Source of the DNA: Marinobacter sp. LV10R510-11A
GTDB taxonomy: Bacteria > Pseudomonadota > Gammaproteobacteria > Pseudomonadales > Oleiphilaceae
Direction: 5' to 3'
NCBI RefSeq assembly: GCF_900215155.1
Contig: NZ_LT907980.1
Location: 2,170,001-2,234,000 of the forward strand
Length of the DNA: 64,000 nucleotides
In this document: positions 1-8,705 of the stretch, piece by piece
Layout of the letters: every line of letters begins with the position of its first letter
Numbering within the stretch: the first letter of the stretch is position 1
Position numbers and translations under genes: made by a program
The notes under the pieces: generated by a model
Seen by the model: only the letters and a program-made list of their open reading frames with translations
Databases searched by the model: none
Told to the model about the DNA's origin: nothing

Positions 1-333
1 AGCAAATCCCGCCGGGCGGAGATGGGTCAGGATCCAGTCAAAGAGCACCTGCTGCTGACTCGATACAACCCTGAGCGGGTTGAGCGGGGCGAAATGCTTT
101 CGGTAGCAGATGTCGAAGAAATTCTTGCGGTTCCTCTGCTGGGCATTATTCCGGAAAGCCAGGTTGTTCTCAACGCGTCGAATCAGGGTTTGCCTGTTAT
201 TCTCGAAGAAGAGAGTGATGCTGGCCAAGCTTACGATGACGCAGTTGCACGCCTTTTGGGCGAGGAGCGGGAACACCGCTTCATGACGACGCAGCGAAAG
301 AGCTTTTTCTCACGGATGTTTAAGGGAGGCTGA
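1..333 (+). CDS. minD: Septum site-determining ATPase MinD (C-terminal part)
   Basis: The frame is open from base 1 and runs to a stop at 333, giving the last ~110 residues of MinD; the ATG at 22 is internal. MinD is a membrane-bound ParA-type ATPase that recruits MinC and is displaced by MinE, placing the division septum at mid-cell. Seen: the MinD stretch SKSRRAEMGQDPVKEHLLLT, then VEEILAVPLLGIIPES, and a basic amphipathic C-terminus (SFFSRMFKGG) like the membrane-targeting helix. The ATPase motifs lie outside the window. minE starts 3 bases after the stop, so the two are surely co-transcribed. Confidence 0.95.
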   Translation, partial: SKSRRAEMGQDPVKEHLLLTRYNPERVERGEMLSVADVEEILAVPLLGIIPESQVVLNASNQGLPVILEEESDAGQAYDDAVARLLGEEREHRFMTTQRKSFFSRMFKGG

Positions 334-336
334 CGG

Positions 337-591
337 ATGAGTTTCCTCGATTATTTCAAAAGCAAAAAACCAGGTTCCTCCGCCAACGTGGCGAAAGAAC
401 GTCTGCAAATTATCGTGGCCCATGAGCGCGGCCAGCGTGACCAACCAGATTACCTGCCGCAATTGCAGCAGGAACTACTGGCGGTAATCCGCAAATACGT
501 GCAAATCAGTGACGATATGGTTCAGGTAGAGGTAGATCGCAACGGCAGCTGCTCCGTTCTGGAGCTGAACGTCACCCTGCCCGAGCGCTGA
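337..591 (+). CDS. minE: Cell division topological specificity factor MinE
   Basis: 84 residues, the usual MinE length. MinE stimulates MinD ATPase and makes the Min system oscillate between poles. The N-terminus [11 protein letters not shown] matches the membrane-binding segment, [16 protein letters not shown] is the MinD-binding/anti-MinCD segment, and the C-terminal half forms the topological-specificity domain. It follows minD directly and is followed by a strong terminator, so it ends the min operon. Confidence 0.97.
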   Translation: MSFLDYFKSKKPGSSANVAKERLQIIVAHERGQRDQPDYLPQLQQELLAVIRKYVQISDDMVQVEVDRNGSCSVLELNVTLPER

Positions 592-612
592 GGCCGACCT
601 AGCAGCGGCTAA

Positions 613-644
613 AAAAATGCCTGTCTCTGTGGGCAGGCATTTTT
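613..644 (+). terminator. Rho-independent terminator of the min operon
   Basis: An A-run, an inverted repeat ATGCCTG...CAGGCAT with a ~10-base loop, then a T-run, 20 bases after minE. Symmetric A and T tracts mean it could work in both directions. The 200 bases that follow up to the next gene show no other clear element. Confidence 0.9.
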
Positions 645-860
645 ATTACCACACGGACTACCGGCTGGCTCAGCACGCCGGGCGTGATGTGTCCCTTTGC
701 ATCAATCAGTTTTTTTGTGGTCATGGTCTTCATCGAATCAGGCCAATCAAATTAACTGCTTAACCCGGCGGATACCTAGTTCACAATCCCCTACTTCAGA
801 GCCATAATGCCCAACACCTCATGTTAGACTCAACCCATGATCATTAAGGAAGTGTAGCTT

Positions 861-1601
861 ATGAGAAAGCCCGAAGCCCATAGCATTAAAGGCTGGGCCT
901 CAGTCATCAGCGGCGTCATTTGCGCCTTGCTGGTTTCTGCTATGGCGGCTGCCACTGCTCGCGCGGCGTTGCCTGCTGAAGACAGTGAGGCATGGAGCCT
1001 GAGCAAGGAAGCCGGCGCGATCCGCATTTACACCATGGATCAGGACAACTCCAGCTTTCAGGTGTTCAAAGCCGAGACCGTACTTGATGCCCCCATTGAA
1101 GCCATTATGGCGGTTCTGGTGGACCCAACATCCTGTATGGAGTGGGTGCTTAATTGCTCTGAATCCTACGGTGTGGGTAAAGGCAACTTTAATGACCGTT
1201 ACGCCTATTCTGTAAACGACATGCCCTGGCCGGTAACAGATCGCGATTACGTGCTGCACATTCGCACACAAGGCAATAAGGCTTCCGGCGAAGTCGTCAT
1301 GGAAATGAGCGCCACACCGGGCAAGCGAGCAGAGAACAGCAACCGCGTAAGGGTTGATCGCTCAGACACCTTGTACCGCCTCATCCCCGAGAACGGCAAA
1401 ACCCGAATGATATGGCTGCAACACACAGACCCCAACGGCGCCCTGCCCGGCTGGCTGGTTAACACACTTTTGGTTGATATACCGGTAAGCTCCATAGAGG
1501 AGCTGGAACGAGTCGCTCGCTTGGCGCGTTATCAAGGCTTCCGCTTGATATACGACCAGAACGGCCAACTGATGGATGTCAGAATACCGACCGACACCTA
1601 A
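861..1601 (+). CDS. Exported START-domain (lipid-binding) protein
   Basis: 246 residues with an N-terminal hydrophobic segment (residues ~10-36, ending ATARA) that looks like a signal peptide, so probably periplasmic. The rest fits the START/SRPBCC hydrophobic-ligand fold: ETVLDAPIEAIMAVLVDPTSCMEW, then PWPVTDRDYV and a C-terminal amphipathic helix. Such proteins are common single genes in Pseudomonas and Marinobacter; the ligand is unknown. The next gene begins 16 bases downstream. Confidence 0.8.
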   Translation: MRKPEAHSIKGWASVISGVICALLVSAMAAATARAALPAEDSEAWSLSKEAGAIRIYTMDQDNSSFQVFKAETVLDAPIEAIMAVLVDPTSCMEWVLNCSESYGVGKGNFNDRYAYSVNDMPWPVTDRDYVLHIRTQGNKASGEVVMEMSATPGKRAENSNRVRVDRSDTLYRLIPENGKTRMIWLQHTDPNGALPGWLVNTLLVDIPVSSIEELERVARLARYQGFRLIYDQNGQLMDVRIPTDT

Positions 1602-1617
1602 AGGCAGAAAACACCTA

Positions 1618-2109
1618 ATGACCGTGCGCGCTTACGAGATAATGACGCCTAGCATTAAGGCCGTACCCCAATCTTGGACAATGGATTGCCTGGCTAGGTT
1701 TCTGACCGACAACGAAATCACCGGCAGCCCTGTTACAGACGAATCTGGCGAAATTATCGGCATTGCCACTCTCAAAGACATTACAGAATTTCGCTGGAAC
1801 GCTAGCCGGTCCAACACGGCGCACAAACTCACGGCTGAAGATCAGCGCGAAGCCCGACGTTTGCGCATGGTGCTGTTTGAGGAAATGAGCAAAGTACCGG
1901 TAGAAGTTCGGGACATCATGACGCCGATTGTATTATCGGTTGACGAGACTACTCCGGTGCGCGACATTGCCAATATCATGATGAGCGAGCACCTTCACCG
2001 GATTTTCATCACTCGGGATTCAAAGATTACCGGTATTGTGACCACATACGACATGCTAAAAGTCATTTCGGATGAGGAGCTTACGGAACGCTGCGCCCGT
2101 AATGACTGA
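1618..2109 (+). CDS. Tandem CBS-domain protein
   Basis: 163 residues from the ATG giving MTVRAYEIMTPS; a longer frame from 1576 would overlap the previous gene and lacks a better start. Two CBS motifs occupy residues ~5-60 (YEIMTPSIKAV...GSPVTDESGEIIGIATLKD) and ~100-158 (VRDIMTPIVLSV...ITGIVTTYDML). CBS pairs usually bind adenine nucleotides and act as sensors. No catalytic domain is attached, so its partner is unknown; it lies between the START-protein gene and the PhoH gene. Confidence 0.85.
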   Translation: MTVRAYEIMTPSIKAVPQSWTMDCLARFLTDNEITGSPVTDESGEIIGIATLKDITEFRWNASRSNTAHKLTAEDQREARRLRMVLFEEMSKVPVEVRDIMTPIVLSVDETTPVRDIANIMMSEHLHRIFITRDSKITGIVTTYDMLKVISDEELTERCARND

Positions 2110-2132
2110 ACCACCACTGAGGTAGCGCCCCT

Positions 2133-3557
2133 ATGCCCAGAACACCGGAACCCAGAGCACCGCAAAGAACACCAGAAAGAGCACCGCAAGCTCGAAGAAA
2201 AATGTACGTCCTCGACACCAATGTCCTGATTCACGATCCGAACGCCTTCCTCAACTTTGAAGAACACGATGTCATCATCCCAATGACAGTCCTTGAAGAG
2301 CTCGACGGCCTTAAATCCGGCAAGCAAAGCGTCGCGGCCGATTGTCGCCAGGCTATTCGCACCATCGACAGGCTGCTTGGCGATGCCAGCCCAAAGGACA
2401 TAGAAAAAGGCGTGCCCATCGTACGAGCCAAGATGGCGAAACCTCTGGGCACCCTCTCTATTCTGATGAGCGCTGAGCACACGGGTAATCATTCACTGCC
2501 CGAGCACTTGAACGACAACAAAATCATCAACTCGCTGGCGGCACTTCAGGAACGGCACACATTCCGAGATATCATTCTGGTCAGCAAAGACATCAACATG
2601 CGGCTGAAAGCCCGTGGCTTTGGTGTTCAAGCCCAGGACTATCACAACGATCAGTTGCTGGACGACATCGATTTGCTGCCCAGGGGCTATCGCAAGTTCC
2701 CGAACTCGTTCTGGGACACCATCGCCAAAGTGGAAACCGTGCAGCGCGAAGGTGTAACCGAGCACACTCTCAAGCGCGAAGGTGAACTGGCCAAACTCAA
2801 TATCAACGAATTTGTTCTTGATGAGCAGGGGTTTATAGGCAAAGCCGTCAACATCACCGGCACTCAGATTGTTATCCGGGATTTGCATCAGCACGATCTG
2901 ATGAACGAAGAAGTGTGGGGCCTGGTGCCGAGGGACATCTATCAGGCCATGGCCCTGAACCTTCTGCTTGATCCGGACATACACTTGGTTAACCTCACCG
3001 GGTCGGCGGGCTCTGGCAAAACCATTCTGGCGCTGGCTGCCTGCATCGAGATGACCGTTGCCAGTAAGCTCTACAAACGGATTATTGCAACGCGCTCAAC
3101 CCAAGGGCTGGATGAGGACATCGGTTTCCTGCCCGGCACCGAGGCGGAAAAAATGGCGCCCTGGCTGGGTGCCATCGTAGATAACCTAGAAGCACTGCAC
3201 GAAGACGACGAAAACATGACCGCCAGTGTGGACTACATTCTCAGCAAGGTGCCCCTGCACTTCAAATCCATGAACTACATTCGTGGCCGCAGCTTCCAGC
3301 ACAGCCTGATCATTATTGATGAATCCCAGAACCTAACACCGCACCAGATCAAAACCATCATTACCCGTGCGGGCAATGGCTCCAAAGTAATTTGCCTGGG
3401 CAACCTGGCGCAGATCGACACGCCCTACCTGAGCGCTCTGAGCTCCGGCTTGACCTATATGACCGAGCGTTTCAAAACCTTCAGCCACGGCGGACACATT
3501 CACCTGCAAGGTGTGCCGCGATCAATACTGGCGGAGTTTGCGGAAGCCAACCTTTGA
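2133..3557 (+). CDS. PIN-PhoH fusion ATPase (PhoH2/YlaK type)
   Basis: 474 residues. A PIN nuclease domain lies at ~25-150 (YVLDTNVLIHDP, VLEELDGLK, later VSKDINMRLKA with the acidic metal ligands) and a PhoH ATPase domain at ~250-470, with Walker A GSAGSGKT (~residue 290) and Walker B LIIIDESQN (~395). PIN-PhoH proteins of other bacteria act as RNA helicase/RNase. The first ~22 residues are Pro/Arg-rich and poorly conserved-looking, so translation may start slightly later. It ends 6 bases before a strong bidirectional terminator. Confidence 0.9.
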   Translation: MPRTPEPRAPQRTPERAPQARRKMYVLDTNVLIHDPNAFLNFEEHDVIIPMTVLEELDGLKSGKQSVAADCRQAIRTIDRLLGDASPKDIEKGVPIVRAKMAKPLGTLSILMSAEHTGNHSLPEHLNDNKIINSLAALQERHTFRDIILVSKDINMRLKARGFGVQAQDYHNDQLLDDIDLLPRGYRKFPNSFWDTIAKVETVQREGVTEHTLKREGELAKLNINEFVLDEQGFIGKAVNITGTQIVIRDLHQHDLMNEEVWGLVPRDIYQAMALNLLLDPDIHLVNLTGSAGSGKTILALAACIEMTVASKLYKRIIATRSTQGLDEDIGFLPGTEAEKMAPWLGAIVDNLEALHEDDENMTASVDYILSKVPLHFKSMNYIRGRSFQHSLIIIDESQNLTPHQIKTIITRAGNGSKVICLGNLAQIDTPYLSALSSGLTYMTERFKTFSHGGHIHLQGVPRSILAEFAEANL

Positions 3558-3562
3558 TACAG

Positions 3563-3604
3563 ACGTACAAAAAAGCCGAGCTAAAGCTCGGCTTTTTTGT
3601 ACGT
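3563..3604. terminator. Bidirectional terminator between phoH and the chemoreceptor gene
   Basis: A 42-base perfect palindrome: an A-run, stem GCCGAGC, loop TAAA, stem GCTCGGC, then a T-run, extended outward by ACGTAC/GTACGT. The genes on either side converge on it, so it serves both. Confidence 0.95.
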
Positions 3605-3612
3605 TCTATAAG

Positions 3613-5307
3613 TTAGACACGATAGCGACTGACCTGATCTGACATATCTTTCGCCAGCCCTTTAAGACGCTGTGTTGCCGCTCCAGCCCGACGAGTTCCC
3701 TGAGCAGTCTGTTCTGTGATCGCAACAATCTCGTGAACATTCTGGTTAATGGTTTCAGAGACGCTGGTCTGCTCTTCTGCAGCACTGGCAATTTGAGTAT
3801 TCATTTCATTTATAGTGCCAACCGCTTGGTTAATCCGCTGCAGGGCTTCATCCACCTGACGGGTTTCCGCAACTGTGGCTTCACTGCGTTCACTGATCGA
3901 CCCAATCAGCTTCACCGCATTGTCGGCTCCAGCTTGCAGCCGCTCTATCGTTTCCTGGATTTGCTGAGTGCTCTTTTGAGTCCGGCTCGCCAGCGTGCGA
4001 ACTTCATCCGCAACCACCGCAAACCCGCGCCCAGCATCCCCAGCACGAGCCGCTTCGATGGCCGCATTCAGGGCCAACAGGTTTGTCTGATCGGCAATCT
4101 CCCTTATTACTTCTAATACGGTGTCGATCTGGCGGGAGTCGGCACCCAGTTTCTCAATAACCTTAACCCCTTCTTCAACCTGTTCGGACAGGCCACCGAT
4201 CACCACAATGGTCTGGTGCACCAAGCCCTGAGCATCGCATACCTGAACATTGGCGTGGTCTGCTGCATCGGAAGCTTCGCTGGCATTGTTGGCCACTTCT
4301 TGAGCTGTGGCCGTCATCTCGTTCATGGCCGTCGCCACTTGGTCGCTCTCAGACTTCTGCCGTTCTACGCCTTGCTCGGTCTCTCCCATTACCTGATTCA
4401 GCTCCTCAGAAGCTTCGTTCAGCGTGCGGGTGGATGAGAGAACCCGCTCCACCAGTCCGTGGACCTGATCGGCGAAGCTGTTGAAGGCCGTCGCTAGCTG
4501 GCTCAACTCGTCCTTGCCGCTTATCTCCAATCGGCGGGTCAGGTCACCATCGCCGTTGGCGATATCGTTCATGGCAGACACTGCCGATTTCAGCGGCCGG
4601 ATTATGCTGCGTACAACGATCAGGGCTAAGAACACGATGATAGCCAATGCGATCAGTGAGGTGGTTATTGAACCGATTACCGCACTGCCTAGGGAGTCCC
4701 CGACTTTCTTGTCCATAGCGACGACCTGCTTTTCCAGACCGTCTACCCAAAACCCCGTGCCAATCATGATATCCCACTTCGGAATCATCACTGCATAGCC
4801 AAGTTTCGGCGCGACTTCGCCTGTTCTCTCGTTCTGCCACTCATAGGGAACATAGCCACCGCCGCTACGAGCCACTTTTACCAGTTCGCGGATCAGGTAA
4901 GTACCATTGGGATCTTGAGAGTCCCAGAGGTTCTTGCCTTCCAATGCCGGCTTTGCGCCATGCATAACTGTAAGGCCACTGGTGTCAGTGGCGAAGATAT
5001 AGCCCACACTGCCCGAATCATCGAAACGCATCTGGCGAAGAATTTCCCACGCTTGCTTGCGCATTTCAGGATCATTAGCCGATCCTGGCTGATTGTATAG
5101 ATGGGCGATTGAAGTACGTGCTAGCTCGAGATAGTTTCTGAGTTCCTGGCGTTTACTCGCCTCCATATCTGTTGAAAACCCCGCTACAGCTCCGTCACCG
5201 ATGCTCCGGGCTTGATTCAGGTTATACGTAGTCAGAAACACGGTAAGCACGATCACGGGCACGAGTGCCAGCAACAGCACCCTTGTCTGAATGGTCAGGT
5301 TTTTCAT
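3613..5307 (-). CDS. Methyl-accepting chemotaxis protein, single-Cache type
   Basis: 564 residues. TM1 (~10-30), a periplasmic single Cache domain (~35-190; note the pattern [17 protein letters not shown]...[11 protein letters not shown]), TM2 (~205-230), a HAMP domain, and a cytoplasmic signalling domain with the conserved hairpin tip [20 protein letters not shown]. Cache_2-type sensors often bind small carboxylates; the ligand cannot be told from sequence, though the next genes are for a TRAP carboxylate-type transporter. No C-terminal CheR-docking pentapeptide is seen. Confidence 0.93.
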   Translation of the reverse strand: MKNLTIQTRVLLLALVPVIVLTVFLTTYNLNQARSIGDGAVAGFSTDMEASKRQELRNYLELARTSIAHLYNQPGSANDPEMRKQAWEILRQMRFDDSGSVGYIFATDTSGLTVMHGAKPALEGKNLWDSQDPNGTYLIRELVKVARSGGGYVPYEWQNERTGEVAPKLGYAVMIPKWDIMIGTGFWVDGLEKQVVAMDKKVGDSLGSAVIGSITTSLIALAIIVFLALIVVRSIIRPLKSAVSAMNDIANGDGDLTRRLEISGKDELSQLATAFNSFADQVHGLVERVLSSTRTLNEASEELNQVMGETEQGVERQKSESDQVATAMNEMTATAQEVANNASEASDAADHANVQVCDAQGLVHQTIVVIGGLSEQVEEGVKVIEKLGADSRQIDTVLEVIREIADQTNLLALNAAIEAARAGDAGRGFAVVADEVRTLASRTQKSTQQIQETIERLQAGADNAVKLIGSISERSEATVAETRQVDEALQRINQAVGTINEMNTQIASAAEEQTSVSETINQNVHEIVAITEQTAQGTRRAGAATQRLKGLAKDMSDQVSRYRV

Positions 5308-5443
5308 ATCTGGTAGGTCTTCTATCTATTACAGAGAATGGACGGAAGCATTCGCCCGCAGCAAAGAAACACGATAATACAGAGTACCCTCGTACATTAT
5401 CACTGAGGATCCTGCGTATTTTGTATACCGAATGTAACCGGGC

Positions 5444-6796
5444 TCAGTCCTTAAACTGAGCCTTGTCTAGGCCGTGCTTTTTCATTTTGTCGTAGAGAGT
5501 TTTGCGGGCTACTCCCAGCTGTACCATGGTGTCTTTGATACTGCCTTGGCAAGCATTGAGGGCGCTGGTCAGCACCGAATGCTCAAAGCTGTCCATCATC
5601 TCTGTGAGGGTTCGCCGGCCGCTTACATCGGCCTTGGCTGCTGGTTCATTGTCATCCAGCGCCGCTGGGCCAAGCAGCACATAACGCTCAGCCAGGTTGC
5701 GCAATTCGCGGACATTTCCGGGCCAGGTGTGATGCATTAACCGTGCAGCTTGGCTGGCATCCAGTGGAATACTCTCCCGATCATAACGAGCGGCGGCGAT
5801 CAGCACAAAGTGATGGAACAGCATCGGTATATCTTCTTTGCGCTCGCGCAACGACGGAATGTCCACTTTCACCACATTCAGCCGATAATAGAGATCGGGG
5901 CGGAAGTTGCCTTCGTCGCTAAGCTGTTTGAGATCCGCTTTGGTGGCCGCAATAATGCGCACATCCACATCCTGCACCTGATTGCTGCCCAGGCGCTCCA
6001 CCTTTTGCTCTTCAAGCACCCGAAGCAGCTTGATCTGCAGCGGCACGGGCATGCTTTCCACCTCATCTAAAAACAACGTGCCCCGGTGGGCATGTTCAAT
6101 TTTACCAATACGGCGTTTGTCAGCCCCGGTGAACGCCCCCGCCTCATGGCCAAAAAGCTCGCTCTCAATCAGGTTTTCCGGCACAGCGCCGCAGTTAATC
6201 GCCACAAAGTTGTGGGCACCCCGCGGGCTGTTCTCGTGGATATATCGAGCAAGCGCATCCTTGCCGGAACCTGTCTCGCCAAACAACAGAGTGTTGGCAG
6301 AAATATCCAGAATCGGCGTGATGGTATCCATCACCTTCTTCATGCTGGGTGAGTCCCCAAGAATCCTGGGGCCAGGCCTGGCCAAGTGGCGTAGCTGAAC
6401 CTTGAGCCGACGGTTCTCCAAGGCAAGATGCCGCTTTTCCAGCGCGTGCCGCAGTAGCTCAATCAGCTCATCGTGGTTGAACGGCTTTTCTATAAAGTCA
6501 TAGGCGCCCTGCTGCATGGCAGAAACCGCCGTACTAATATCGCCCTGACCGGTCAGGATGATGACGGGAATGGTGTTGTCCAGAGCGTGAATCGCGCTCA
6601 GCATCTCAAGCCCGTCCATCCCCGGCATGTTGTAATCACACAGCACCACACCGTTGTATTCTGCGGTAATGGCGGAAAGGCCCGATTCTGCATCCGCAAA
6701 ACAGCTCACAGGCAGATCTTCAAGGATGAGCGCTTGGGCAATGGCCTTGCGAATGTGAGGCTCATCATCCACAAAGATTACCGAGGGTTCTGTCAT
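5444..6796 (-). CDS. dctD: DctD-like sigma-54-dependent response regulator
   Basis: 450 residues in three domains: receiver (1-120, phospho-acceptor D54 in VVLCDYNMPG), AAA+ sigma-54 activator (~145-375, Walker A GETGSGKD, the sigma-54 contact loop GAFTGA, LFLDEVESM), and a Fis-type helix-turn-helix (~405-445). It overlaps the sensor kinase gene by 4 bases (ATGA), so they are translationally coupled. Its likely target is the TAXI-TRAP operon, which has a -24/-12 promoter. The exact ligand class is inferred. Confidence 0.9.
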   Translation of the reverse strand: MTEPSVIFVDDEPHIRKAIAQALILEDLPVSCFADAESGLSAITAEYNGVVLCDYNMPGMDGLEMLSAIHALDNTIPVIILTGQGDISTAVSAMQQGAYDFIEKPFNHDELIELLRHALEKRHLALENRRLKVQLRHLARPGPRILGDSPSMKKVMDTITPILDISANTLLFGETGSGKDALARYIHENSPRGAHNFVAINCGAVPENLIESELFGHEAGAFTGADKRRIGKIEHAHRGTLFLDEVESMPVPLQIKLLRVLEEQKVERLGSNQVQDVDVRIIAATKADLKQLSDEGNFRPDLYYRLNVVKVDIPSLRERKEDIPMLFHHFVLIAAARYDRESIPLDASQAARLMHHTWPGNVRELRNLAERYVLLGPAALDDNEPAAKADVSGRRTLTEMMDSFEHSVLTSALNACQGSIKDTMVQLGVARKTLYDKMKKHGLDKAQFKD

Positions 6797-8607
6797 TCCG
6801 TGGCCTCCCGCTTTGTTAGGGTAAATTCAAATTCCGCACCCGGCGCATTCATGCGATTGCGCCCGGTAAGCCGGCCACCCAGGGCATCAGCAATTTGCCT
6901 TGAGATAGACAACCCTAGCCCAAGCCCCTGCTTGACGGACTTGGTGGTGAAGAAAGGTTCAAAAATCTGCTCTGTATTCGCCGGCAACCCAGAGCCGTTA
7001 TCCCGCACAAAACAGCGCCAGATTTGCCCCTGCTCTTCCACATCTATAGTGATTTTCGGCTGCTCCTGATTTTCAGCGGCCTGTACTGCGTTGGCAAGTA
7101 GATTAACCATAACCTGCTCGATGCGGATCAGGTCACCGTGGCACCAAACCGGCTGCTCAGGACGGTTCCATCGAATATCAATGTCTGCGCTGCTTTTCTG
7201 TGCCGCAATAATTTTAAGGGACGCATCCACCGATAGGCGAAAATCCACAAGGGTTGGTGGCCCTTCGGACTTCCGGGCAAACACCTTAAACTGGCGCGTG
7301 AGCTCTGCCATTTTGTCGCACAGAAGCACTATTTCATTGAGGTTTGCATCCACCACATCGGCGGCGCCTCGCTCCAGAAAACGGCGGCTGTTTCTTGCGT
7401 AGGTTTGGATGGCTGTAAGGGGCTGGCTCATTTCGTGGTTAAGCCCAGCAGACATCTGCCCCAGCACCGCCAACTTAGCCGCCTGAATCAGCTCCTGCTG
7501 AGTTTCTCGCAACTCGCCCTGAGTGCGCTCGCGCTCGCGTATCTCATCCAGCAGTTTGCGGTTAGACCTCTCCAAGTCCGCCGTTCGTTCTGTAACGCTG
7601 AGCTCAAGCTGTTCCCCTCTCAGGGCCAGTTCTGCTTCGCGACGGTAACGCTCTCGTAAGTACAGCCAGGCCAACAGGCCGCCAAAGAATATCGCAATAC
7701 CGCCTGCCACAAACCCGAGCCGCGTCCAGACCACTGAGCGCGTGCTCACCATGACCTGAAGCGTCCAATCCAACCTGGGCAAGGGTGTGCGAACGCTCAG
7801 ATACTCGCGGCCCCCGCCATTTTCCCGAATGCGCAACGTTCCAGATGAACCCGACAACCCTGAAGGCTTACCAAGGTACTTTAGGGATACAGGCCTAAGA
7901 TCCCTGTCTGGATAACGTTGCCGCGACGCCTCACCCGGCGCGTCTTCTGCATCACCGGTGAAATCCCGGTACAACCAATCAGGCTTGCTGGCCAGAAAGC
8001 TCACACCGGCTTCATCCAACACCACCATTTCAGCCTCACGCAAAGATGCAGGCCTATGCCACTGGGATTCCAGCTCGTGCACCAGCACCTTCACCGCCAC
8101 CACGCCTAGCAACTGCCCTTGCCCACCACGCACTGGGTGAGAAAAGTACAGCCCGCGAACCCCCGAGGTAGAACCCAAGGCGAAGTAAATGGCGGAGCCG
8201 CCGTTATCCATGGCTTCAGAGAAGTAAGGCCGAAAGCTGAAATTGCGCCCCACAAAACTGCCCGTTTGCTGGTAGTTGTTGGCGGCGATAGTTAGGCCAG
8301 TTGTGTCCATCAGGTACACATCAGAGCTGCCAACAATAGTGGCCATGCGCTGCATTTTTTCATTCGCCTGATGAATGATCGCGGGGTTATCTGGAGAACA
8401 AAGGGCCGCCGCCAACAATGGGTGCTCCGCCATCAATTCGGGAATGGGCAGGTATCGGTTTAGCTCGTTGCCCACAAGCTGGCGGTAGCGAAAAGATTCC
8501 TCAAGGCTGTCCTGCTCAACCTGCCGGTAGCCAACCCAGCCACCCAGCATCCAGGACACCACGAGGGTGAATACAAATACAACAAAAGCGCCTATCCGGT
8601 AAGACAT
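6793..8607 (-). CDS. dctB: DctB-like sensor histidine kinase
   Basis: 604 residues: TM1 (~6-26), a periplasmic double-Cache sensor (~30-295), TM2 (~300-322), a coiled coil (~325-375), a HisKA box with the phospho-accepting His in GLNHEMSQPLTA, and an HATPase domain with the N box (NLLANAVQAA) and G boxes (DNGSGLP, GLGLGLSI). This matches DctB, which senses C4-dicarboxylates in rhizobia and pseudomonads. The neighbouring transporter is of the TAXI type rather than DctP type, so the signal may be a different acid. Confidence 0.88.
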   Translation of the reverse strand: MSYRIGAFVVFVFTLVVSWMLGGWVGYRQVEQDSLEESFRYRQLVGNELNRYLPIPELMAEHPLLAAALCSPDNPAIIHQANEKMQRMATIVGSSDVYLMDTTGLTIAANNYQQTGSFVGRNFSFRPYFSEAMDNGGSAIYFALGSTSGVRGLYFSHPVRGGQGQLLGVVAVKVLVHELESQWHRPASLREAEMVVLDEAGVSFLASKPDWLYRDFTGDAEDAPGEASRQRYPDRDLRPVSLKYLGKPSGLSGSSGTLRIRENGGGREYLSVRTPLPRLDWTLQVMVSTRSVVWTRLGFVAGGIAIFFGGLLAWLYLRERYRREAELALRGEQLELSVTERTADLERSNRKLLDEIRERERTQGELRETQQELIQAAKLAVLGQMSAGLNHEMSQPLTAIQTYARNSRRFLERGAADVVDANLNEIVLLCDKMAELTRQFKVFARKSEGPPTLVDFRLSVDASLKIIAAQKSSADIDIRWNRPEQPVWCHGDLIRIEQVMVNLLANAVQAAENQEQPKITIDVEEQGQIWRCFVRDNGSGLPANTEQIFEPFFTTKSVKQGLGLGLSISRQIADALGGRLTGRNRMNAPGAEFEFTLTKREATE

Positions 8608-8647
8608 ATCCCGGTTCCCGCAACACCATTAAAGGACGCCAGAGTAT

Positions 8648-8679
8648 CCCCCGGCCCTTTGAAGGACAAGAGCCGGGGG
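8648..8679 (-). terminator. Putative terminator after the TRAP permease gene
   Basis: Inverted repeat CCCCCGGC / GCCGGGGG with a 16-base loop, ~27 bases beyond the stop of the TRAP gene and before the kinase gene. There is no T-run, so it may instead be a transcript-stabilising hairpin or a pause site separating the transporter operon from dctBD. Confidence 0.5.
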
Positions 8680-8705
8680 ATGAGTGCCGGCAATCGCTGG
8701 AAAGC

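Noticed and set aside
1576..1617. Upstream start for the CBS protein
   Set aside because: It overlaps the preceding gene and adds residues not expected before the first CBS motif.
2493..2984. Minus-strand frame of 163 codons
   Set aside because: Antisense to the PhoH coding region; no independent motif.
6473..7069. Plus-strand frame of 198 codons over dctBD
   Set aside because: Antisense shadow of two well-supported genes.
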